From contig JADHVO010000003.1 of the NCBI GenBank assembly GCA_016783965.1, positions 496,001 through 560,000 on the forward strand: 64,000 bases of DNA. The letters run 5' to 3'. Position 1 is the first letter of the stretch; every line of letters begins with the position of its first letter. The translations under genes and the position numbers were made by a program. The stretch comes from Alphaproteobacteria bacterium (GTDB lineage Bacteria > Pseudomonadota > Alphaproteobacteria > Micropepsales > Micropepsaceae). The notes below the pieces were generated by a model. That model saw only the letters and a program-made list of their open reading frames with translations. It was not told the DNA's origin and searched no databases. This document shows, one piece after another, positions 18,422-27,510 of this stretch.

Positions 18422-20430
18422 ATCGCCAGCACCGCCAGGAGGATAATGAGAGCAAGAAAAACCAAGCTCAAATAGCGCCGTATGGTGAGGAACTGCAAAA
18501 CGTTGAGGCGTTCGCTGGCAATGCCGACCGCGCTGCCGATCGGCACGTAGAACGTGTCCCAGATCAGATCGCGCAGGCGAACCCGCAGCCGGGCCGGGGC
18601 CGCGTCACCCGGCGGCGGCATCGCAATCTGCTCGCGCGCCATGAACAACGTCGTCGCGAACACGCGCCGGATCGGTTGCGCGAAGCTTACCGCGGTGTAT
18701 TGCAGCGCAGGGTTTGGATCGACAAATCCGCAGTCCCAGGCCGGCACTCGCCGCGTGTTGCGCGAAGCGAGCAGGTGGATCAGCGCCACACTCATGAGTG
18801 CCGAAGCGGCTATGAAGAAGAAGACCAGCAGACCGTTATAGGAGCTGCGGCTCTGCGCGATCGGGACAATGGACAGCCACGCGACCTGGGCCTGATGTGG
18901 CATCTGCCCGCCCGCGACGGCCTGGACGGCGGGGCCAATCCCATCGATGACGAAGCCGGGCAGGATACCCGCGCCCAGGCAAAGCGCGGCGAGCAGGATC
19001 ATCGCCATGCGCGAGAATCCGTCTGTCTCTTGCGCCTGCGCACCCGCGTCGGAGCGAGGGCGGCCAAGAAACGCGATGCCGAAAATGCGGACAAAGCAAG
19101 CAGCCGCCAGGGCGACAGCGAGTGCAAGCAGCGCACCGGCAGCTGGCACGATCAATTTCAGACCCCATTGCGGCAGCGCGGGGCTTAACAGGATTGCCTG
19201 GAAGGTAAGCCATTCGGAGACGAAAGCGTTGAACGGCGGCAGCGCAGATATGCCCATGCATCCGGCAAGCACGGCCACCGCTGTAACGGGCATGCGGTGA
19301 ATGAGACCGCCGAGCCCCTCAAGACTGCGGATCCCGGTCGATGTCAGCACCGCACCCGAGCCGAAGAACAGAAGGCTCTTGAGCAGCGCGTGATTGAGAA
19401 CGTGAAACAAGGCGGCTGTCAGCGCGAGGACCGACATTGCGACAAGCCCGTTGCTCCGAAATGCAAGTGCGAGACCGAGGCCCACGAAGATGAAACCGAC
19501 GTTTTCGATGGTGCTGTAGGCCAGTACACGCTTGAGATCCTGCTCCAGGAGCGCGGACAGGATGCCGATCACGGCGCTGGCGGCACCGGGCAAGATGACA
19601 ACGATGCCCCACCACCATGCTGGCGGGCCAAGAAGGTCAAAGACGACGCGGACGAAGGCATAGATCGCAACCTTCGTCATCACCCCGCTCATGAGCGCCG
19701 ACACGTGGCTTGGTGCGGCGGGGTGGGCGAGCGGCAACCACACATGGAGCGGGACAAGCCCCGCCTTCGAGCCGGTGCCGATCAGAACGAGTGCGAGGGC
19801 AAGGTTCGCGATGAGCGGTGCAGGATGGTTCACGCGCATCGCATCAAACGCGTAATTCCCGAACGGGCCGGCGAGAAGGCCGAACGCGAGCAGCAGTGCG
19901 AAGGTGCCAAAGCTCGCCATGAGGATATAGACGTATCCGGCGCGCAGATTGTCCGGCGTCCGATGATGCGCCACGACCAACCCCCAGGACGCCAGCGACA
20001 TGCATTCCCAGGCCACAAGGAAAGTAAAGGCATCGTCGGCCAGCACGACGAGATTCATGCTTGCGAGGAAGGCCGGAAACAGCGGCAGCACGCGCATCGG
20101 CCAGGTCTCGCTTCGGCCATAGCCTATGGCATAGAGGCTCGCTGCAGCCCCTCCCAGGTTGACGACCGCGACGAAGAACGCGGCCAGCGCGTCGAACCGG
20201 AAATGCACGCCGATCCACGGAAGGCCCATCGGCAAAGATAATGTCTCCGCCGGTGCCGCCGCCACCAGGGCCACGACGGCGTTGACGTGGAGCATCGCCG
20301 ACAGCGCAAGCGCCGCGCCATAGACGAGCGGCGTGGCGAGGCGACGACGACCACCGGCCAAGGCGAAGATCGAGAGGGCGAAAAACGCCGCCATGCCCAA
20401 GAGTGAGACGGTAGCCGGCGCGCCTGTCAT
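18412..20430 (-). CDS. HyfB-like proton-translocating subunit (NuoL family)
   Basis: A 672-residue membrane protein, the length of HyfB, with about 16 hydrophobic segments. Conserved antiporter features are FLVAWECMSLASWG (about 137-150, membrane Glu) and GSKAGLVPLHVWLPLAHP (about 220-237, membrane Lys and His). A C-terminal extension beyond the 14-helix core ends in hydrophobic residues. The start shares ATGA with the stop of the HTH regulator, so the regulator and the complex are coupled translationally. Confidence 0.92.
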   Translation of the reverse strand: MTGAPATVSLLGMAAFFALSIFALAGGRRRLATPLVYGAALALSAMLHVNAVVALVAAAPAETLSLPMGLPWIGVHFRFDALAAFFVAVVNLGGAAASLYAIGYGRSETWPMRVLPLFPAFLASMNLVVLADDAFTFLVAWECMSLASWGLVVAHHRTPDNLRAGYVYILMASFGTFALLLAFGLLAGPFGNYAFDAMRVNHPAPLIANLALALVLIGTGSKAGLVPLHVWLPLAHPAAPSHVSALMSGVMTKVAIYAFVRVVFDLLGPPAWWWGIVVILPGAASAVIGILSALLEQDLKRVLAYSTIENVGFIFVGLGLALAFRSNGLVAMSVLALTAALFHVLNHALLKSLLFFGSGAVLTSTGIRSLEGLGGLIHRMPVTAVAVLAGCMGISALPPFNAFVSEWLTFQAILLSPALPQWGLKLIVPAAGALLALAVALAAACFVRIFGIAFLGRPRSDAGAQAQETDGFSRMAMILLAALCLGAGILPGFVIDGIGPAVQAVAGGQMPHQAQVAWLSIVPIAQSRSSYNGLLVFFFIAASALMSVALIHLLASRNTRRVPAWDCGFVDPNPALQYTAVSFAQPIRRVFATTLFMAREQIAMPPPGDAAPARLRVRLRDLIWDTFYVPIGSAVGIASERLNVLQFLTIRRYLSLVFLALIILLAVLAIWR

Positions 20431-20705
20431 CTTGCCGGGCCACCTTGTGTCAGGCGGACGGATGTCCGCAGCCGGACACCCCGGCCGCCGCCGGTACTTA
20501 CCGCGTCGTCGCTGATCAACTCGACGCCGGCTTGGTCGAGCGCCGTCACGATCTTCATCAGCGAGTCCACATTGCCGCGGATCACGCCGTCGCTCGCCTC
20601 CATCCGCTGAATCGTCGGCACCGAAAGACCGGAGCGTTCGGCGAGCTGTTTCTGGTCGAGGCCAGCAAGGGCGCGGGCAGCACGAAGTTGGGCAGCACTG
20701 AGCAT
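20427..20705 (-). CDS. Small XRE-type helix-turn-helix regulator
   Basis: A 92-residue DNA-binding protein. The helix-turn-helix covers about residues 17-41 (DQKQLAERSGL then SVPTIQRMEAS), followed by the NVDSLMKIVTALDQAGVELI segment and a basic GGGRGVRL tail, common in small alphaproteobacterial regulators. The start MLSAAQLRAARAL is the family's usual one; an upstream in-frame codon at 20738 would add 11 unlikely residues. It is the first gene of the eight-gene hyf-like operon. A perfect palindrome 50 bp upstream suggests autoregulation. Confidence 0.85.
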   Translation of the reverse strand: MLSAAQLRAARALAGLDQKQLAERSGLSVPTIQRMEASDGVIRGNVDSLMKIVTALDQAGVELISDDAVSTGGGRGVRLRTSVRLTQGGPAR

Positions 20706-21010
20706 GTTGGGCCTCGGCTTGCAGGAGTTATGCTCCACAATATGTTATTCATGTGTCAATAATTTTTATTGATGTCTGAAGCATCATTAGTTACCCGGGC
20801 GCCGACGCAAGCCGCGTTCTGCGTGACTTTCGTATGAGGTGTGAAATGACGACGTGTGCGCCCGGACCGAGCATCATGAGCGGGTCATCCGGCCCGATTG
20901 CTGAGGCGCTTCGGCATCGCGATAAGCGCGCCACCCGCAAGCTCTACCGTCAACATTGACGGCCTTGGCGCCTAAACTGGAGCCAATCTTGGGTCCGGAG
21001 TGCCGACCGC
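20706..21010. other. Intergenic stretch with the hyf-operon promoter region and a doubtful micro-ORF
   Basis: This 305-bp gap lies between the HTH gene and the DUF6765 gene. It contains the AT-rich promoter/operator area (20726-20775). On the plus strand there is a 37-codon reading frame at 20846-20959, preceded by GAGGTG; its product is basic and resembles nothing I recognise, so it is not called as a gene. No terminator hairpin with a T-tract, RNA gene or repeat was seen in the rest. Confidence 0.4.
20756..20772. promoter_or_regulatory. Palindromic operator overlapping the promoter of the hyf-like operon
   Basis: TCAATAATTTTTATTGA is a perfect 7-3-7 inverted repeat in an unusually AT-rich island. 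On the minus strand a consensus -35 hexamer, TTGACA (20759-20754), overlaps its left end; no equally good -10 was found at standard spacing. A repressor bound here would block the promoter of the HTH gene and the hyf-like operon. The adjacent HTH protein is the obvious candidate. Confidence 0.5.
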
Positions 21011-22102
21011 CTACTGCGCAAGGTCGGGCAAGCGCAGCGTCAGGACACCCCAACACTCGTCAAGATGGGATTTGACCGCTTCCTGAAACCTGTACCAATC
21101 CGTTTGGGTCCGGCTTGCCGGATCCTTCCACGTACAGGGAATGGCCGTACCGAAATCGAGAATGTCTCCGGCCAGGCCGGCATTCCTGGCCAGATAGGTC
21201 GCCACCTCCTCAGCGAGGTCCGAGCGCTGCTCGTTGAACGCTGCGTCGGCCCACTTCGCCTCGCGATACTCGGGGATGGGCAGGCCACCATATTCCGGCA
21301 ACAAGGCGCGTTGCCGATAACGTCGGATGCGCACCCCGTCCAACGCGACGACAGCAGTGCTCGACGGCCCGATGTCGCTGGCCAGATCGTCGACGAGGCT
21401 CGAGGCGATTCGGTCGAGTTCGGCGGGACTGATCGAAGGATCCCTGAAGACGGCAAGCCTGCGGTAGAGGTGGTGAGCAGCGTCGAGGAAGCGCCTGGTA
21501 TTGTCGACCGTCTCGTCCACCGACCGGCCGTCGGTCCAGATCAGGCCCGGGATGTCGGGTAGATGTCCCGCGAGCGCATGACCGATGCGCATGAGCGAAA
21601 TGTACGCTTCGACGCGATCGGTGAGCGAACCGCCCGGCATAACGTTGAACGCGTCGTCCTTGCCCAGGAAGTTCTGATGCGCCCAAGTGTCGGCGTAGGC
21701 GTGCGCACTGGCGCCGATCCGGTACAGATCGCCAGACCTGAGCGCCGTATCGAGCATTTCGTTGGCGAGCGGACTGTTCGGTGTGGTGACCCAGGGGTTC
21801 GTGACGCCGTCCTTGCGCCTGGCGGACGGCGCCGCCGGATCGCCGGGAATGAAGTGAAAGATGGGATAGATCCGCTTGTTGTGATGCGGCCGCAGAATGT
21901 CCATCGTCTGGGACAGAGTGCTTGTGTAGGCGTACGGCGTTCCCGCACTCACCTTCATGACAACGTGATTGTCATCGATCTCCTGAGCGGATTGCGCGAC
22001 GATCGCAGCGTCCGCCGGCGAGAAACCGGCCCGCGCTGCGATGAGGTAGGTCATGTAGTAGTGAAACTCGATGTCCACGAGGCGCCACTGCCAGCCAATC
22101 AC
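21011..22102 (-). CDS. DUF6765 family protein
   Basis: A protein of up to 363 residues resembling the DUF6765 family, which is recognised by an N-terminal DIEFHYYMTYLIAARAGF, an EIDDN acidic motif near residue 42 and a later HAYADTWAHQNF (about 133-144). The clustered His and Asp residues (HYY, DDN, HAYADT, WAHQNF) suggest a metal-binding helical fold like phospholipase C/nuclease S1-type proteins, but this is inference. The frame opens with GTG at 22102; the GTG of VDIEFHYY (22078) is an equally good start. No signal peptide is evident. It is a single gene. Confidence 0.7.
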   Translation of the reverse strand: MIGWQWRLVDIEFHYYMTYLIAARAGFSPADAAIVAQSAQEIDDNHVVMKVSAGTPYAYTSTLSQTMDILRPHHNKRIYPIFHFIPGDPAAPSARRKDGVTNPWVTTPNSPLANEMLDTALRSGDLYRIGASAHAYADTWAHQNFLGKDDAFNVMPGGSLTDRVEAYISLMRIGHALAGHLPDIPGLIWTDGRSVDETVDNTRRFLDAAHHLYRRLAVFRDPSISPAELDRIASSLVDDLASDIGPSSTAVVALDGVRIRRYRQRALLPEYGGLPIPEYREAKWADAAFNEQRSDLAEEVATYLARNAGLAGDILDFGTAIPCTWKDPASRTQTDWYRFQEAVKSHLDECWGVLTLRLPDLAQ

Positions 22103-22228
22103 TGACGGGAAAGTCTAACAGAACCGCTGTCGTACGGCATTGGAAGGCAGTTGCGGCTCTTTCTCAAACCCAGATTGTGTTCGTTGCGCCGACGACGGCC
22201 CCGCCTGCCGCGCCTCTGCGTCTGGCTA

Positions 22229-23458
22229 TCAGAAGTAACCTCGAAGCTGAATGTAAACCTGAGGCGCAGGCCCGAAAGTGGTCGCCGCGGCCGGCGCAAC
22301 GCGCAGACCGCCATATTCGGTGTTGCGTGCTCCCAGCGGCAACTGCGCGCCGCCGACCAGCACGAGATCGTCCGACAGGGAATAGTTTGCCGCAGCCAGC
22401 GCGTAGATGCTCGCATCGTCGAGATCGGCGATCAGCGTCGGCGAGAATGTAAGGAGCGGGGTCCATTCGAGCGTGACCCCTCCCGCGAGATAGTTCTGCC
22501 GAAAGGTGAAGACCTGGCCGCGCGCGAGGCGATCGAGAAGGTCCGGGGGCAGCGCTGCCAAGGTAAGGTCACCGCGCGTCTCGCCGAAGCCGCTGTGGAA
22601 ATACTCTGCGAACACGGTGGCGTTGCGATCGAACAGCGTCGTGGCGTCGCTGATATTGGCGAGGGCAGAGACGCGCGTGCCGCCAGCGCGCAGGAAGACC
22701 GGTACAAACTCGAGCGTCCAGTTCGCACCTTCGAGCGGGCCAGTGGCTTCTGCCGCAACGGTCCAGTCGCCGTGATCGCGAGCCAGCAGCCAGGAGGTCT
22801 GGAAGGTCTCGAAGGCGCGACGATAGAGTCCGGCGAAGGAGCTGGCGTTGGTCGAAGGCTGTGCACCGGAGACCCGCGGGCGCGGCACCGCGATGGCCTG
22901 GAGATCCGAGCCGTCGCCGAACAGGAACTGGGCATAGATCATGTCCGCCCCGGTCTTGAACTCGGTATCGATCGCGTTGGGTGCGAAGGGGTCGAACAGA
23001 TCCATGGGGCGGAAAACGAGGCCGTTGCCCCAGGTAAGCGCCTGTCGCCCGACGCGTACAACGAAGTCTTCAGTCGAATAGGAGAGCGAGAGCCGGTCAA
23101 TGGTCTGCTGCGCGAGGAAGCGCCTGTGGTTCTCGAACGTCTCGGTCAGATTGAACCACGTGGATGGCGGCAACGGCCCAAGCGCCGCGAACCGCGTGAG
23201 CGGAACGCTGTCGCCATATTGAGCGCGCATAACATAGTGCAACTCGACGCGGAACTTGTCCCACTCCGGCGCCCAGGTGAGGCGAAGATTGCCGAAAGCA
23301 TCGTTGCGGTCGGAGCCTGCAAGAATGCCGTCTAGCGTGTTGCTGCCGGCAAAGGTGCCAAAATCTTGAAGCTGTAGGCGACCGTGCACGGGTTCCGCCG
23401 CAGCGGACGCGGCGAGGACGGAAAGAAAGGTTCCCAGGAGAATTGCGCCGACGCGCAT
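22229..23458 (-). CDS. Outer-membrane beta-barrel protein of the export module
   Basis: A 409-residue protein with a Sec signal peptide (about 1-21, cleavage after SAAA) and alternating amphipathic strands throughout. The C-terminus is LRGYF, the Phe ending used by the BAM complex. VRVGRQALTWGNGLVFRPMDLFDPF (about 134-158) is reminiscent of DUF1302/alginate-export-like barrels. It lies 4 bp after the ABC ATPase gene and shares the operon of the permeases and the LolA-like protein. It could be the outer-membrane acceptor or exit of the exported lipid or lipoprotein. Confidence 0.78.
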   Translation of the reverse strand: MRVGAILLGTFLSVLAASAAAEPVHGRLQLQDFGTFAGSNTLDGILAGSDRNDAFGNLRLTWAPEWDKFRVELHYVMRAQYGDSVPLTRFAALGPLPPSTWFNLTETFENHRRFLAQQTIDRLSLSYSTEDFVVRVGRQALTWGNGLVFRPMDLFDPFAPNAIDTEFKTGADMIYAQFLFGDGSDLQAIAVPRPRVSGAQPSTNASSFAGLYRRAFETFQTSWLLARDHGDWTVAAEATGPLEGANWTLEFVPVFLRAGGTRVSALANISDATTLFDRNATVFAEYFHSGFGETRGDLTLAALPPDLLDRLARGQVFTFRQNYLAGGVTLEWTPLLTFSPTLIADLDDASIYALAAANYSLSDDLVLVGGAQLPLGARNTEYGGLRVAPAAATTFGPAPQVYIQLRGYF

Positions 23459-23462
23459 GAGA

Positions 23463-24167
23463 TCACGCAGCTACTGCGTTGTTGCGGCGTTCATCGAGCG
23501 TTATTCGCCCGTCTGTCATCTCGATATGGCGGCGGCTGTGTGCGATGACCCTGGAATCGTGCGTCGCGATCAGGAACGTGATGCCGGAGACCGTGTTCAG
23601 GTTCGACATCAACCCAATCAGTTCTTCCGCCGTCTTGGAGTCCAGGTTAGCGGTCGGCTCGTCGGCCAGCACGATGGCGGGCTTCGGGCCGAGCGCGCGG
23701 GCGACGGCTACGCGCTGCTGCTGCCCGCCGGAAAGGCGCGCGGGACGGCGGTCTTCCATGCCCGCGAGGCCGACCTGGCGCAGCACTTCGCGCGCGCGGG
23801 TACGCCGTTCACGGACAGGGACATCGAGCAGCCGAAGAATGAACTCGACGTTCTCCTCAGCCGACAGCACGGGCACGAGACTGTAGGTCTGGAACACGAA
23901 GCCGATCTTGTGCAGGCGGATGTCGGCAAGCGCGTTCTTGTCGAGCTTGGTGAGCGAGACGCCGTCAACACTCACCTCGCCGGACGTCGGCCGATCGAGC
24001 CCGCCGATCATGTTCAGGAGCGTCGTTTTGCCCGAGCCGGAAGGCCCCGCAAGCGTCGCAAAATCGCCCGGCTCGATGTCGAGGTCGACGCTCCGCACGG
24101 CAGGCACTTCGAGCGTTCCCTGAACATAGGTCTTGGTCAGGGTGCGGCAGGAGACGATAGCAATCAT
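23463..24167 (-). CDS. ABC transporter ATP-binding protein (LolD/MacB type)
   Basis: A 234-residue ABC ATPase. Walker A is GPSGSGKT (41-48), the Q-loop lies in VFQTYSLVPVLSA (91-103), the signature is LSGGQQQRVA (145-154) and Walker B is IVLADEPTANLD (165-176). The Q-loop and length place it with the LolD/MacB/FtsE-like group that drives FtsX-type permeases. It lies 20 bp after the permease gene. It should energise export from the periplasmic face of the inner membrane by mechanotransmission rather than by classical pumping. Confidence 0.94.
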   Translation of the reverse strand: MIAIVSCRTLTKTYVQGTLEVPAVRSVDLDIEPGDFATLAGPSGSGKTTLLNMIGGLDRPTSGEVSVDGVSLTKLDKNALADIRLHKIGFVFQTYSLVPVLSAEENVEFILRLLDVPVRERRTRAREVLRQVGLAGMEDRRPARLSGGQQQRVAVARALGPKPAIVLADEPTANLDSKTAEELIGLMSNLNTVSGITFLIATHDSRVIAHSRRHIEMTDGRITLDERRNNAVAA

Positions 24168-24187
24168 TAAGTGCTCTCCGCTGATGG

Positions 24188-25417
24188 TCAGGCCTGGCTC
24201 ATCGCCTCGACGGGGCTCACGCGAGCCGCGGCGCGCGCCGGCCAGAGGGCCGCAACGATACCGAGAAACCAGACGGCAAGGCTGAAGCCAACAAAACTCC
24301 CCGGATCGATCCGGGGGAACAGCATGCCACCGCCGGCGCCGTAGTGCGCGAAAGCCTCGCCGTAGCGGCCGAGGTCGAGACCATTCCGAAGCGGCAGAAT
24401 CGTCAGCGTCGACAACAGCGCCCCCAGTACGACGCCCATGCCGACCAGCAGCGCGGACTCAAGCGCGACGAGAAGGAGCACCGAGCGCGGCTGCATGCCG
24501 AGCGCCTGGAGCAGGCCGAGTTCGCGGGTGCGCTCGAACACAGCCATGAGCTGCGTATTCACGATGCCGATGGCCATCAGCACGAACATGATGACCAGCC
24601 AGATCCCGACGATCGCCTGCGACACGGATTCGAGCGTGAAGGCGAGCGGGGCAAGTGTCTGCCACGACTGGATGTCGAGCTGCGGTTCTGCGGCGCGGAG
24701 CCTCGCGATGACCGCGTCCGCCCTTTCGCCGGGCGCAGCGGCGAAGGCGATCTCGGACACCTGATTGCCGACACCGAGGAGCTTTTGCGCCGGCGTGCGT
24801 CCGGCAAACGCGAAACCGTTCAGGCTTTCCTGCGAGCCGCCCAGAATGCCGACCACGGTGAAGCCAAATTCCGCGAGATGGCCGTCGAGCGCTTGCGCCA
24901 TCACGATGACGCGCTTGCCGAGGCGGGTCTTGAGCCGGGCTGCGAGGTCGCGACCGATGATAAGGCCCGTATCGCCGGAGTCCTTGAGGTAACGGCCCCG
25001 CTCAACCTGACCGGGAATGTCGGACACCGTGCGCTCGCGTGCCGGATCGACCGCGACGAGTGTGATGGCGCGAGTACGGTACTCGCTCTGAATCACCGCC
25101 GGTACGCGAACGCGCGCGGACCAGCCCGAGATGGACGGCGAGTTGAGAATCGCGAGGAGATCGCGCGACGGCGCCGGCATGCCGCGGCTCACATTAGGAT
25201 CATCGAGATAGTGCGGCGCGTGGATCTGGCCCTCGCCGGTCAACTGGCGCAGCGCAGTGTTCTTGCTGGAGGTCACAACCGCCTGCACCATCGTGGACAG
25301 CGTCAGCACCGACCACATGCCGACGGACACGACGACCAGCGTGATGATCGTTCGGCGTGGGTTGCGCCAAAGGTTGCGCCAGCCAACGGGCGTGAGGAGG
25401 CCAAGGCGCAATTTCAT
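24188..25417 (-). CDS. FtsX-like ABC transporter permease (second)
   Basis: A 409-residue permease. There is one N-terminal membrane segment (about 22-43), a large periplasmic domain and three C-terminal segments (about 275-400), the MacB/LolC/LolE topology. The FtsX domain includes [21 protein letters not shown] (about 307-327). It overlaps the other permease by 4 bp and pairs with it, giving a LolCE-like heterodimer with the ATPase downstream. Confidence 0.93.
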   Translation of the reverse strand: MKLRLGLLTPVGWRNLWRNPRRTIITLVVVSVGMWSVLTLSTMVQAVVTSSKNTALRQLTGEGQIHAPHYLDDPNVSRGMPAPSRDLLAILNSPSISGWSARVRVPAVIQSEYRTRAITLVAVDPARERTVSDIPGQVERGRYLKDSGDTGLIIGRDLAARLKTRLGKRVIVMAQALDGHLAEFGFTVVGILGGSQESLNGFAFAGRTPAQKLLGVGNQVSEIAFAAAPGERADAVIARLRAAEPQLDIQSWQTLAPLAFTLESVSQAIVGIWLVIMFVLMAIGIVNTQLMAVFERTRELGLLQALGMQPRSVLLLVALESALLVGMGVVLGALLSTLTILPLRNGLDLGRYGEAFAHYGAGGGMLFPRIDPGSFVGFSLAVWFLGIVAALWPARAAARVSPVEAMSQA

Positions 25418-26634
25418 GCTGCCCTCATCGCCGACGCTGCTTCAAGCCGGCGGACATGGAGGTAAGGAACGATTCCTCCCAAGCTGATTGCCACGAAGAG
25501 CGCGCCCGGGCCGATCAATGCGCTCAACGCGCTGAACTCGGGATAGAGCCGCGAGGGCAATCCGTACTGTGCCGTCACCTTGCCGAGATCGCCGTACATG
25601 ATGCCGTGTCCCTCGAAATAGAGCGCCAGCGCACCGCCAATGAGGATCGCGAGAATTGCGCCGGCCGATGCCAGCAGGACGAGCTCCAGCCAAACCATTT
25701 GCCCGATAACTGACGGCCTCATGCCGATCGCCAGCAGGACGCCGAACTCACGGGTGCGCTCCAGGACGGACATGAGAAGCGTGTTCAGGATAATGAAGGT
25801 GACGACGACCACCAGCGTGACGTAGAGCATCGCCGAGGTGACGTATTTGAGCGTAATCGAGTCCCGCACTTCCGGCTCCAGGTCGGACCACTCCTTGAGG
25901 ATCAGGCCACGCACCCTGCTGACGTTGCCGAGCGCGGGTACTGCGTTCTGAAAGGCTGACAGCGATGGCCCGGCGAGCGCGACGGTTGTTGCACGGGGGC
26001 CGATCGAAAAAGTCTCCTGCGCGCGCGACAGCGGAATCTCTGCGACGGACCGGTCGAGTTCCGGAATCCCGCTGTCGTAGATACCCACGACCGTGAGCAC
26101 GTCAGTAGCAACAGAGCCATCCATGCCGGAACCCAGGAGCGTGAGCTTGTCACCGACAGCGGCCTTCAGGTTGCGCGCGAGAGTCTGCCCCAGGACGATC
26201 GTGTCGCTGTCGGCGGCGTTCAGGTAACGTCCTGTCGTGATCGATGCCGCCAGCTTGGAAACAAGCGGCTCGCTCGTAGGATCAACCCCGACGATCGCAC
26301 TCCCGAAGCTTCGCTCGCCATGACTGAGAATCGCAAAGGCGTTCACCCTCGCCGCGGCGGCATCGACACCCGGTATGGCGAGCGCCGCCGATTTCAGGCC
26401 GGCCGGATCGGTTAGAGACCGGCGGAGATCGGGATCGTCCGCATAGCCGGGCACCTGCATCTGTGCGTAGCCGTCGAACAGCTTGAGCGCGCTTTCCTTC
26501 ATCTGGCCGTAGACGCCGATCTGGAAGGAGAGCATGAAGACGAGGAGCGCACCGGTGAAAACGATCGAAGCGAGGCTAAGCAGTGTGCGGCGCGGCTGCC
26601 GCCACAAATTCCTCCAGGCGAGTGCGAACAGCAT
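25414..26634 (-). CDS. FtsX-like ABC transporter permease (first)
   Basis: A 406-residue permease with the same MacB/LolC layout as the following gene. An N-terminal membrane segment at about 20-40, a periplasmic domain and three C-terminal segments are visible, with [21 protein letters not shown] (about 294-314). It lies 6 bp after the LolA-like gene. The two permeases are clearly diverged paralogues, so the transporter is probably a heterodimer. Confidence 0.93.
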   Translation of the reverse strand: MLFALAWRNLWRQPRRTLLSLASIVFTGALLVFMLSFQIGVYGQMKESALKLFDGYAQMQVPGYADDPDLRRSLTDPAGLKSAALAIPGVDAAAARVNAFAILSHGERSFGSAIVGVDPTSEPLVSKLAASITTGRYLNAADSDTIVLGQTLARNLKAAVGDKLTLLGSGMDGSVATDVLTVVGIYDSGIPELDRSVAEIPLSRAQETFSIGPRATTVALAGPSLSAFQNAVPALGNVSRVRGLILKEWSDLEPEVRDSITLKYVTSAMLYVTLVVVVTFIILNTLLMSVLERTREFGVLLAIGMRPSVIGQMVWLELVLLASAGAILAILIGGALALYFEGHGIMYGDLGKVTAQYGLPSRLYPEFSALSALIGPGALFVAISLGGIVPYLHVRRLEAASAMRAA

Positions 26635-26640
26635 GGACCG

Positions 26641-27393
26641 CTACTCCCGCGGGTTTTGAAGGCTCGACAGCGTGAAGAGATAATCGGGGACGGCGACGTT
26701 GAAGCTCGCGGCCGTCGTCTCGATTCTGGTCCAGGAGTCGGGCGTGTCGAGCGGATGCATGGTCATCACCAGGGGATAGGCGCGGCCCGAGATGTCGCCG
26801 ACCTTGTCGGCGATCATGCGCCGCGCGGGCTTTCCGTCCTGGTCGTAGTAGGTCTCCTCCACCACGACGTTGTCGTCGCGCAACCTGAGCACGACCTTTC
26901 CCCAGACGACCGCGGCGCCGGGCTTTGGGATGCACTCGATCGACCACACGGTGTGGCCGCCTACGGTGTCCGTCGCGGTCAGCCTGTGGGTGTAGTCGTT
27001 CAATATCTCGTTCGACTTCGCGAGATCGTTGTAGGAGAAGTCCGAGCCCATCCAGGACTGCGCCATCATGCTGGCCGGCAGCTTGATCACCTGGTTGAGC
27101 TTCGGATTGAACACCCAGGTCCCCTGCGCCAGCTTGAGCGTCGCATTGCCCGCGTCCTTGGCGGGCGCGAGAAAGCGAACCAGTGCATCGTCTTGGCCGC
27201 GCGTCCAGCTCTTGAGTGTCATGTTCCGCTCCCAGTCGGGGCGGTGGATCGTCATCGAGACTGTGCCGGTGGAGGAATTGGCGCGATAGTTGTCGAAAGC
27301 CTTCTTGAGCAGCGCGTCGGGGTCGGGCGCAGCCGTTGCCGCGCAAACCGTGAACCCGGCACAGAACACCGCGGTAGCCAAGAGCGATTTCAT
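26641..27393 (-). CDS. LolA-like outer-membrane lipoprotein-sorting family protein
   Basis: A 250-residue periplasmic protein with a signal peptide (about 1-21, ending TAA before APDPDALL). The fold is LolA-like, with NSSTGTVSMTIHRPDWERNMTLKSW and the later TWVFNPKLNQVIKLPASMMAQSWMGSDFSYND, typical of the lipoprotein-sorting family (LolA_like). ATG at 27393 has GGAGGG at good spacing; the upstream TTG has none. As first gene of the export operon it probably ferries a hydrophobic cargo between the permeases and the outer-membrane barrel. Confidence 0.88.
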   Translation of the reverse strand: MKSLLATAVFCAGFTVCAATAAPDPDALLKKAFDNYRANSSTGTVSMTIHRPDWERNMTLKSWTRGQDDALVRFLAPAKDAGNATLKLAQGTWVFNPKLNQVIKLPASMMAQSWMGSDFSYNDLAKSNEILNDYTHRLTATDTVGGHTVWSIECIPKPGAAVVWGKVVLRLRDDNVVVEETYYDQDGKPARRMIADKVGDISGRAYPLVMTMHPLDTPDSWTRIETTAASFNVAVPDYLFTLSSLQNPRE

Positions 27394-27473
27394 GCGCGCC
27401 CTCCATCGCAAACTTCCGTCAGGACCAAAGAAAACGGTTGGGCGCCTGCGAAATCTGCGGTAGCTTCATGACA

Positions 27474-27488
27474 GACCGGCAGTCGGTC
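27474..27488. promoter_or_regulatory. Inverted repeat between the export operon and the TetR gene
   Basis: GACCGGCAGTCGGTC forms a 5-5-5 inverted repeat (arms GACCG and CGGTC). It lies in the 117-bp divergent region between the LolA-like gene and the TetR gene. This is where a TetR family repressor would control both itself and the export operon. The repeat is short, so the call is tentative. Confidence 0.35.
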
Positions 27489-27510
27489 GGCAAGTGAATT
27501 CGGAGGAATT

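Noticed and set aside
13306..20430. An active group 4 [NiFe] hydrogenase or formate hydrogenlyase
   Set aside because: The large subunit lacks the N-terminal CxxC ligands, and no maturation, formate dehydrogenase or ferredoxin subunit genes are near.
20846..20959. A 37-codon frame with GAGGTG before its ATG
   Set aside because: The product is basic and unlike anything recognised; there is no promoter or operon context. It is mentioned only in the intergenic entry.
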